Positions 53,601 through 61,052 of a stretch of DNA of 64,000 bases are shown here, one piece after another. Position 1 is the first letter of the stretch, and each line of letters opens with the position of its first letter. The notes under the pieces are model-generated. The model was not told the DNA's origin and searched no databases. It worked only from the letters and a program-made list of their open reading frames with translations. The stretch covers positions 6,820,001 through 6,884,000 of the forward strand of contig NC_080577.1 of NCBI RefSeq assembly GCF_029962835.1. Direction: 5' to 3'. The DNA comes from Magnolia sinica. Taxonomy: Eukaryota > Streptophyta > Magnoliopsida > Magnoliales > Magnoliaceae. The position numbers and the translations under genes were made by a program.

Positions 53601-56600
53601 TGTATGGGATTTAAGAAAGTAGAAATGAACCATATCAGATGGATGGGTAATATGGAGATGATGTGATTTTTTAAGACAATGGTAGTGTCGAAAAGCCTCA
53701 CCATGTCATGGACGAGATGATCAGCTATCTAGCCATTGGATATATATTAGACATTTAAGGGAAGTGGAGCCCTTTTTCATTGACATTTTAGAGGTGGTAG
53801 GATCAAGTGGTGTTCACTTTCATCAAAATTCACACATAACGAATTTCCATTAGTTGGAACATTTTCCTTTCTTTTTAAGAAATGGGGACCATGTGGTAAG
53901 ATGTGGGAACCACAGAAAGTAGAGGGCCTCACCAGCCTTAGTGGCGGTGTGGTGAGATTTGATTGGTGAGTTATATGCGGTTAGAGATCAGCCAAGTGGG
54001 CGCGGATTGGATACTGACATGGTCAGTAGCCTAATAGCTACTGAAGTGACGTCACCAAGCTCTGTTGACCATACCATGATGCGTGTGTTGTATCCATACC
54101 GTCCAACGAATTTTAGAGGTCGTTTTATGGCGATACAAAGAGAATAAGATAGATCTAAATTTCAAGTGGACCCACCACAGAAAACCGTGGGAGCCGTCAC
54201 ACCCACCGTTGAAACATTTATAGGGCTCACAGTGATGTATTTTTGAGATCCATCCTATTCATAAGTTAACATAGAGATAGATGAAGTGAAAACAAAAATA
54301 TCAGCTTCATCTGAAACTACTGTGGCCCCTAAGAAGTTTTGAACGGTGGATGTCACTGTCCCCACTATTTCCCATGGTGGGGTCCACTTGAACTTTATAT
54401 CTATCGCATTCTCTTTTTAACGCCATAAAATAATCTCTAAAAATGGTTGGACGGTATGGATACAACACACGCATCATGGTGGGGTCCACAGAGCTTGGTG
54501 ACGTCACTTCAGTAGCGATCTGGCTACTGACCTTGTCAGTATCCAATCCGCGCCCCAGCCAAGCACATTTAAATGCCTGGGCTCATTTATGATAGCGCGC
54601 AGGCTCACTAATCAAAACTCACCACGTCACCACAATAATAGAACTTGTCACTCTCCAGGCATATATGAAAATGGCTCCATAGAGTATATAATCCGCAACT
54701 CCGTCTTTAATAATAGCCCGCCATCAACTTACATCTCATGTGGTTGTGTATGTACAGATGTCAGTAGATGCAGGGGCCAGAACCCAGTACATGCCCCAGG
54801 CGAATATATATGCTGGCTAATAAAATGGGCAAAAGCATGCAAACATGTGGTTACCGTAAACAAATGCTAATTACAGACGCTCTATCTTCAAGTGCTAAAC
54901 ACAAACGCACGGCACATGGTACACGTGCCTGAGATATTGGACGATCATCGGTTGAAGAGTAGACCATTTATCTGGAGGGTGCCATGTAAAAAGGAATGAA
55001 TTGTTCCTAAAATGATAACCAACGGTCTATATTCAATGTCCGTGTAGCGAGACAGGCTTCTTTCTACTGTACGAGATATGCATCATGATGCCAGCCTATG
55101 AATCTGGTGCACATGTGCGAAGCAGAACATTTCGTTTGGACTCTTTAATATATGGCTTGTAGACATGAAAATTGCCATTTCTCTTTCTTGATTTTTTTTC
55201 TTTGAAGGGTGGGCGGAGCGAGCCGCGCGCCTTATATGTGGGACTCAAAATATTATGTCGGCCATATGTCTTAATAGCCATATAGCACACACCATCCAAG
55301 GGCGAGCGTGGCATATTTAGCCGCCCAGCCCTTTTTAGTTGCCATTCGTCCAACCACAAGCATGAGGACAAAATCGAACTTCAGAGGGGAGTTATTTGTT
55401 ACTCTGCTGCATATGACGCTTGATATACGGCATATTGTAACTCAAATTAAACTTGCTAAATGTTGAGACTCATTGTCTCTAATTCCCAAATGAGATGCTT
55501 GAACAATCCTAACCTCTAATTCTGATTCATGGATAGTTGAAACAGAACCATTGGATAATTTTCATTTTTACTGCCCTTATTAAATGTATATCAATCCAAT
55601 AATCAGATAATTAAATAATTTTAATTCTTGGTTCATGATATATACTTTGGACAGTTTAGTTTGAGTTAATTGTATGCCATATATGCAATTTCTAAGTAAC
55701 ATCTAAGTGCTTGTGTATCATCCATCGTACTCTGCCAAAGTATTGAAGTCTTTCTCTAATTGAATACATATCATGTGCAAATCACTTTAAAAAAAAAAAA
55801 AAAAAATTGGTCTTGAGTCTACATAGAAGGTTCCATCAATGAACTAAGACCGGCATTCCAATTTTAAATGCACGCTTTATGAAATTCTCATCCATCCAGA
55901 AAGACTTTGATACAATGCTAGAGGATGATGGATGATATGCACGCATTGAAATTACGCAGAAATTGCTTATGTGGAGTACAAATAATTCAAACTAATCCGT
56001 CCAAAGTATCCGCATGGGTTTAGATATATCATGAACAAAAAAAAAAAATCCTCACTTGTTTATGGAAGTATTAGATTTTAAGATATTTATTAGATGGTTA
56101 GGAATGAAAAATATTTAATGGTCTTATTTAAAATTTTTTTTTTTTTTTAAAAGAGTGTACGTCCATGATTCAGAGGATAGGATCGTTAAAACCAATCATG
56201 CATACCATCTCAAAGTGCCTACTTATCAAGTATCACACACAGCCAGAGTATCAAGTTCTTCCTAATTCTCAATCTAGGGTTTCTTTCCATTGGACAGAAG
56301 ATAGCATCATTATCAACCATTGGATTGTATCCAAAAAGGTCCCACACACATACATGTGTGGCTTACGAAAGTCTAGGATCTTCTTAGAAAAGAGAGGTTG
56401 GGATTAACTGTAACTAAGATTACTTACCATTTGAGAATTGATAGTCCACTGTAGTAGTTTCTTCTTCCCAAGATTCCCATCTCTTCATCTGAAGAATCCA
56501 CATCATATGGGTAAATATTCAAAGGACACCCCACCTAAAAATGAAAATGTCACCTTTTTTCCACTGTGGAAATTTCCTATTATTGCCTTTTTCTTCGTGT

Positions 56601-58071
56601 GCTGACTTCCACGGTCTACACCTTTGAAAGTCAAGCTTTGGACAAGTGATCCGGACCCAGTAAATAATAAAATACATAAATAAATAAATCCATAAATGCC
56701 AAAATTCCACCTTGGAATACATATACATCCATCCAGGCCACCCATTATCGATGTGATGTATCTTGAAAATGACACAGATCAAACGAGCCTAACCGTCTGA
56801 TTTTGCCTATTGAATTTGGACATACGACCTTTTCTTTTCAGCCATTCAATTGATGACCACCATCCGAAAGGCTTGGATTTTACGATCAGCCGTGACTTTT
56901 CTGCCATGCTCCATCGGCAATAGGACCCATGAATTTAATTATCTGGACTAACATATATGTAGTCACCATCCAAATCGTGTGACCCACCATGGATGCGCCA
57001 TATATTGAAAATGACGCTGGTCATGCGAGCTTAACCCTTCTGATTTTTCCTTATTGAATTTAGACATCCGACCCTTTTCTTTTCAACCATTCATTTGATG
57101 ATCATCACCTGAAAGGCTAGGATTGTGCTGAGCGTGATTTTTTTTTTGCCATGTTCCATCGACAATGGGACCCATGATTTGGACTGTTTGGATGGACATA
57201 TATGTATTTGCCATCCAAATAGTGTTATTTTGTAAATGACACTGACAAGACCAGCCTAACCATCTGATTTTTTTCCTAATGAATTTGGACTTCGGGCCCT
57301 TTTCTTTTTCACCATTCATTTGATGATCATCATCTGAAAGGCTAGGATTGTATGATCATTGTGGCTTTTTTGGCATGCTCCATCGACAAAGGGTCCCACA
57401 ATTCAGACTGTTTGGATTGAAATATGTCTGTGTATCCCATGTGTTGGGTGAATGGATCATGCGATTAATTATAAAATATATCCAAACACAAAACCACAAT
57501 CAGCTCACCATGTTGAACATTTAGCTTACCTTGGCCATCCCAAGACACAAAGTAAGAACACATGAGAGGATATGAAAGAGCGCCAACCCAAAGATTAGCA
57601 TGTGTAGTTCACTGACACCAGTTGTAGAGAGAAGAGAGATCTTATCCTGGCCATCAAAACCAAACAACAAAAATTCCATCAGCCCCACCGCATAACATGA
57701 ATAAAATATAACTCTATTATTATTATTTTGCTTCACCAATACAATTTCGTGTAACTCTTACCTTCTTTTGGCAAGTAGATTCCTCCTCAACATCGCTTGG
57801 GAGCGTTGTATTTTTGCAAGGAAGGAAGTGGTCACCTACACTCTTCGGGACACATATCTTCGAAATCGGTTGTTCCCCAATTGTGAGAGATAGAGATATG
57901 AACCCAAAAACCATCAGCTCTATATCCAAAAGAAAGAAGGAAAAAAAAAAAAATCATTTACGATCATGAAACAAAAATGGTATGTTTGGTTACACCAAAT
58001 ATCATGATATTTCATGAAATTTGGTGCAAACAAACACACCCAAAGAATCTCTCTCTCTCTCTCACCCAAAG

Positions 58072-58134
<63 letters not shown>

Positions 58135-58417
58135 CCTGCCTTAATCTTGTAAAGAGCCTGATTGAGAGACTTCCTGTTTCGTCTCCTAAAAAACTGAAAA
58201 GTGCACCAACATGTTAGAATACACACATAGTATGCATGTAAATGAACATGAACATGTACATATGCATACATATATACAAACATACCATGGTAAGGAGGTG
58301 GAGAGCATGCTCTATGAGGATGGAGATGATGATTAAGACAGCACAAACAACAGCAACCGCCCATGTTGGGGTCTCCTTGAGAGTGATTGGCTCATTGGCC
58401 GTCGATTCACCGGCCAT
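38625..58417 (-). CDS. MLO: MLO-family protein, copy B (14 exons, 510 aa, intact frame)
   Basis: Same family as the gene at 12795-19896. Exons: 58417-58286, 58193-58136, 57919-57762, 57646-57530, 56488-56428, 52774-52686, 52581-52507, 52422-52334, 51845-51796, 51712-51672, 51179-51006, 39699-39664, 39581-39453, 38948-38625. Total 1533 bases, no stop or frameshift. Exons 2 and 4-13 have exactly the lengths of copy A. Residues 17-36 ('[18 protein letters not shown]') are TM1. 'DNLFWFGRP' and '[17 protein letters not shown]' (about 408-426, calmodulin-binding helix, Trp 424) are present. Exon 11 is about 79% identical to copy A in protein. Oddities: intron 2 starts with GC, intron 11 is 11.3 kb and holds a Ty3 element, and the tail stops soon after 'NGEISFAW', about 40 residues earlier than copy A. 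Confidence 0.9.
39858..41149 (+). repeat. 5' LTR
   Basis: Begins tattgagactcaaatattgc (the TG start has decayed to TA) and ends aagcaatca. A TATA box (tataaatag) lies at 40306-40314. About seven differences from the 3' LTR are seen in the first 100 bases. Confidence 0.9.
41156..41173 (+). other. Primer-binding site (tRNA-Asp type)
   Basis: tggcgccgttgccgagga, six bases after the LTR, is complementary to the 3' end of plant tRNA-Asp (..GGCAACGGCG plus CCA) with one mismatch. Confidence 0.8.
41449..41697 (+). repeat. Tandem repeat in the retrotransposon leader, about 60 bp x 4
   Basis: Each unit holds 'gaac.ctcatggtcggccct' and 'gccgcctgggttgttgattt'. Four diverged copies lie between the primer-binding site and gag. 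Confidence 0.8.
41881..42888 (+). pseudogene. Retrotransposon gag, broken
   Basis: ATG at 41881. '[20 protein letters not shown]' and '[17 protein letters not shown]' are the retrotransposon gag core. A TGA at 42307 and two further stops before 42484 interrupt it. The second half has '[20 protein letters not shown]' and ends with one CCHC zinc knuckle, '[14 protein letters not shown]'. Confidence 0.8.
43440..44250 (+). pseudogene. Retrotransposon protease region
   Basis: '[10 protein letters not shown]' near 43765-43795 is the active-site motif in the DLGAS form used by this branch, followed by a stop. 43819-44229 continues '[17 protein letters not shown]' and '[18 protein letters not shown]', the conserved end of the protease. 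A TAG ends it at 44227. Confidence 0.75.
44251..45300 (+). pseudogene. Retrotransposon reverse transcriptase, multiple stops
   Basis: '[20 protein letters not shown]' leads into the RT. Later blocks are '[20 protein letters not shown]', '[20 protein letters not shown]', '[11 protein letters not shown]' (first catalytic Asp), '[20 protein letters not shown]', and 'FMDDF' at about 45121 as the YxDD-type box. Stops at about 44617, 44816 and 44980 and a damaged stretch at 45190-45300 abolish function. Confidence 0.8.
45301..45966 (+). pseudogene. Retrotransposon RNase H region
   Basis: 45560-45967 is open and reads '[16 protein letters not shown]' (catalytic Asp), '[20 protein letters not shown]' (Glu) and '[12 protein letters not shown]' (Asp), ending '[12 protein letters not shown]'. 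It is joined to the RT thumb '[12 protein letters not shown]' upstream. A stop lies at about 45540. Confidence 0.8.
45967..47283 (+). pseudogene. Retrotransposon integrase, no chromodomain
   Basis: The zinc-binding HHCC part is split by a frameshift: '[14 protein letters not shown]', then '[11 protein letters not shown]'. The core DDE triad is in 'GIDFMGPLP' (Asp), '[10 protein letters not shown]' (Asp) and '[13 protein letters not shown]' (Glu). Stops occur at about 46516, 46876, 47080 and 47140. The C-terminal part ends '[13 protein letters not shown]' near 47230, without a chromodomain. Confidence 0.8.
47284..48773 (+). other. Retrotransposon 3' untranslated region and polypurine tract
   Basis: AT-rich, with no envelope-like frame that I can read. 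It contains the 132-bp duplication at 47803-48066. The polypurine tract ttagggggtg lies just before the 3' LTR (about 48764-48773). Confidence 0.6.
47803..48066. repeat. 132-bp tandem duplication
   Basis: 'aatatgatatgtgaactaga' starts at 47803 and again at 47935, and the copies stay nearly identical for the full unit ('ttaaatgaactagta.cattg', 'gagaatattgaag'). Confidence 0.9.
48774..50041 (+). repeat. 3' LTR
   Basis: Begins tgttgagactcaaatattgc and ends aagcaatca. TATA box at 49223-49231. It retains the TG start lost from the 5' copy. Confidence 0.9.
50042..51005. other. Remainder of MLO copy B intron 11, exon-proximal side
   Basis: Non-coding. A poly(T) run joined to a poly(G) run lies at about 50760-50793. 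GTGGGCC-type repeat words are present. Splice donor of intron 11 is at 51005-51004. Confidence 0.6.
53998..54555. mobile_element. Foldback MITE, copy 4, with 9-bp target duplication (MLO copy B intron 5)
   Basis: The left arm gggcgcggattggatactga and the inverted right arm gggcgcggattggatactga are identical at the ends. They stay nearly so for about 110 bases ('ctactgaagtgacgtcacc', 'atgatgcgtgtgttgtatcc'), with weaker matching further in. Flanks cagccaagt (53989-53997) and cagccaagc (54556-54564) agree at 8 of 9 bases, a Mutator-type duplication. This copy defines the family ends best. The same short peptide frame appears on opposite strands because of the inverted arms; it is not a gene. 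Confidence 0.8.
54565..56427. other. MLO copy B intron 5, exon-5-proximal part
   Basis: Non-coding, AT-rich, with poly(A/T) runs at about 55789-55806, 56037-56048 and 56138-56149. No further element could be delimited. Confidence 0.5.
56740..57425. repeat. Tandem repeat of about 235 bp, nearly three copies (MLO copy B intron 4)
   Basis: Each unit contains 'gaaaatgac', 'ctgatttt', 'ttttcttttca.ccattca', 'gaaaggcttggatt' and 'gccatgctccatcg'. Unit landmarks fall near 56765, 57007 and 57233, so the period is about 226-242 bases. Copies differ at roughly one base in ten by eye. Confidence 0.75.
57920..58135 (-). other. GC-AG intron (MLO copy B intron 2)
   Basis: Exon 2 ends AAGGCAG and the intron starts GCAAGAGAG; the acceptor is TATAG before AGCTGATG. 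The AG|GCAAG context is the usual one for GC donors. Exon 2 ending here has exactly 58 bases and phase 1, as in copy A. The donor runs directly into the (GA)n tract. Confidence 0.75.
58045..58132. repeat. (CT)n microsatellite
   Basis: Two CT blocks separated by 'cacccaaagaat', the second over 55 bases long. It lies inside MLO copy B intron 2, next to its donor site. Confidence 0.95.
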
Positions 58418-58673
58418 CGTCGTTGGATGAATGGATGAGCAGATGTCCTGCTCTAGGCTTTTGAAGGAGAATGACAAAACAAGACAAAACAAAAAAAAAA
58501 AAGGTTTGAGTAGAATTGCGTATTCAGGCCTTTTATTTGGAATGAAAGAGCTACAGCGAAGGTTTTTTCGTCAAACACGTCGTTGTAGCGTGTGGACGGA
58601 GACCGTGCAATGGAATGGTTCCGATTACAGAACCATGACGTACACACATACATATGCGGTTCAACCCACTTTT

Positions 58674-58696
58674 ACACGTGCTAACCTTACACGTGT
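58674..58696. promoter_or_regulatory. Paired G-boxes (CACGTG) upstream of MLO copy B
   Basis: CACGTG occurs at 58675-58680 and 58690-58695, 15 bases apart and about 260 bases upstream of the start codon. CACGTG is the core bound by bZIP and bHLH factors, and ACGTG cores act in abscisic-acid response. Function here is inferred. An AT-rich 'aaataaaagg'-type stretch nearer the gene (about 58530) could be a TATA element on the minus strand. Confidence 0.4.
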
Positions 58697-58859
58697 TCAT
58701 AGTACAAGACAAGTATAATCAGGCCGGTCAAGAATCACGGTAGGCCATACATGAAAGAAAACAACGAACGGTCTTAAAATCTAACTATCAATTATATTTA
58801 ATTTAACTTACCTTTACCCGAGTGGCAAATATTGGAACGGGTTTCCTACGGTGCATCCC

Positions 58860-59310
58860 GACGTCAAACCCACACCATATGTTACACCGTGATTTATGTA
58901 TTTTATCCGTTCTGTCCATCCTTTTTACCAGATAATTTTTGGCTTGAACCAAAAAATGAAGCATATCCAAATCTCAAATGGACCAAACCACAGGAAACAG
59001 TGTGAATTGAAACATCTACCGTTGAAAATTTTTAGGGCCACAGAAGTTTTGGATCAAGATGATATTTGTGTTTTCCCTCCATCCATGTTAGTGTGATCTT
59101 ATGAACAAGTTAGATGACAAATAAACATCAGTTTGGACCTTAGAAAAGTTTCAACGGTGTAAATCATTATTCCCACTGTTTCCTTTGGTGTGGTCCACTT
59201 GAGACTTTGATATGGTTCAATTGAGGGAACAAGCACTTAAATGAGCTGTAAAAACAGATGGACGGTGTGTATACACTACATAAATTCAAGGTGGGCCCAA
59301 CAAAGTGTTC
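58860..59310. mobile_element. Foldback MITE, copy 5
   Basis: 'gtgatttatgtattttatcc' on the left faces the inverted 'ttgaatttatgtagtgtata' on the right. Further shared words are 'ccgt.c.tccatc..ttttac', 'ctcaaatggacca/ctcaagtggacca' and 'accgttgaaa'. Limits are approximate. Confidence 0.5.
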
Positions 59311-59344
59311 TCGGTACTAGTATGCAATCGGATTTGGATATCCC

Positions 59345-59472
59345 GTCTACCATTGAGCCACGGAGCGGCGCCGGACGTATTGATTTTTTGTTTTTTAACA
59401 TACCATGGGCACTTGAACTCAGACCTCAGTGTTGAAACGCACTCTGTCAACGGCTGAGCCATGAGTTGAAAC
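59345..59472 (-). mobile_element. SINE-like tRNA-derived repeat
   Basis: On the minus strand 'tggctcagccgttgacagag' resembles an A box and 'gagttcaagtgcccatgg' a B box about 35 bases on. A second A-box-like 'ccgtggctcaatggtagac' follows further along. No intact tRNA fold or flanking duplication was seen. Confidence 0.4.
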
Positions 59473-59511
59473 TGTCCGTTTGGTGGGCCTCAACGTGGTG
59501 GGGCTATAAGC

Positions 59512-59544
<33 letters not shown>

Positions 59545-61000
59545 ACTATGATTGGATTTGAAGCGTCTGATTATTAATAGTATCTACTGACTTGAAGATT
59601 TTTAATTTGGAAGTCACACATATCGCGTGAGGCCTACAAATGCTTCATCAATGAAAAATGTTTATATGATATTTTTGTAAAAACATTTGTATTAATCGAG
59701 TCATTTTCATTAGTTAGTACAGAACGAGACCACTAATGCCAGCACATTGGTATGGCCTACTGTGTTGCCCCAAGGTCAAGTCCATGTGAAATTTACATTG
59801 ACCATTGGGTGCATGACTTGCTTGTAGGTGTAGAGCCTAAAAATCAAGTGGATCCATATTTCAGGTGGCCCACACTCAGAGAAACAACTAAAAAGAGAAT
59901 GCCTACCTTGATATTGTATAAGTCGTGTGAAATCCACTTCAACCATAAGGTGCACCACCTCATGCTAGTTCAGTTCACAGGAATCAGGGTGTTCTTTTAT
60001 TCAGGTAGGCCACACCAAGGAAAACACTTGAGAGGGGGACCACACCCTTGAATTTGTATAGGTCACTGTGCTGTGTATGTACAATCTACTCTGACCACTG
60101 GATGAGTCACCCTAGATTAAGCCCACGGCTCAAAAATAGGCATTTTGTGATTCAGGTGGGCCATCTGAAATAAAAGTTTGGCACTCCCTCCCAATTGTTT
60201 CCCTTGGTATAACCCACATGAATTTGGGATTATCTTGATTTTGGGGCACTTGGTCTAATATGGGGTGACACACATGATGACCGAAATAAATTTCACATAC
60301 ACAGCACTGTGGAGCCAATCCATTTGCCCCCGATAGGTGCAAGCGTAATATGGGGTGACACACACGATGATTGGAGTGGATTTCACATATACAGCATGGT
60401 GGTGCCCAGTCGTTTGCCCCAATAGGTGTGACATAAGGTCCGGGCATGCAATGACACACTCTCTTTCCCTCCCATGGTGTTTGTAGAATATTTCGCCCAT
60501 CAATCAAAGTTGTTCCACTCTCAAAATGGGATGCCCGAAAAAATTAGGTCTATCTAGATATTAGATATGCCCCATGTGAAGGTGGAGTTCTTTAGGTTGT
60601 TCATTCATTTCTATGGTGTGCTTCAACTGATAGTTATATCCACCTAACTTTGGGGATTTTCCATTTTTATGGTGGGACAACCTCCTTAGCCGGTTGTCAT
60701 GTGGGGCTCACCTTGGTATTTGTATGATATCTCACCCATCCACAATGGTATTTATATGGCATCTTACACTAACCTTAAAATTAGGTCCATCCAACCATTA
60801 GATGAACCTATATGAACATCACGGTTTTTTAGTGGTTGTTCATTGTTCTCCATGGTGTGCCCCACTTGGTAGTTGGATCGGCCTAATTTTTGGGGTATTC
60901 TATTTTCATGATGAGACTATCTTACCAAACGGGTTAGATGTTATATAAATACTATGGTGGGCCTCACACAACTTATTAGGAGTACAACTATTGTGTTTGA
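59473..61000. other. Intergenic repeat DNA upstream of MLO copy B
   Basis: No gene seen. It contains a poly(A) run at about 59516-59543, a 90-bp tandem duplication at 60262-60430 ('ggggtgacacac.tgatga' to 'gcccc.ataggtg'), and several copies of a 'gtgaaat.cac.t..accat' motif at about 59787, 59928, 60290 and 60385. The open frames reflect these repeats. Confidence 0.5.

Positions 61001-61003
<3 letters not shown>

Positions 61004-61042
<39 letters not shown>
61004..61042. repeat. (TA)n microsatellite
   Basis: About 38 bases of uninterrupted TA repeats. Confidence 0.95.

Positions 61043-61052
<10 letters not shown>

Noticed and set aside
53959-54546. Two open frames on opposite strands with nearly the same protein
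   Set aside because: They are the two inverted arms of the foldback MITE, not a duplicated gene.
60130-60507. 125-codon minus-strand open frame with internal repeats
   Set aside because: The repeats come from the 90-bp tandem duplication. No domain and no splice context.
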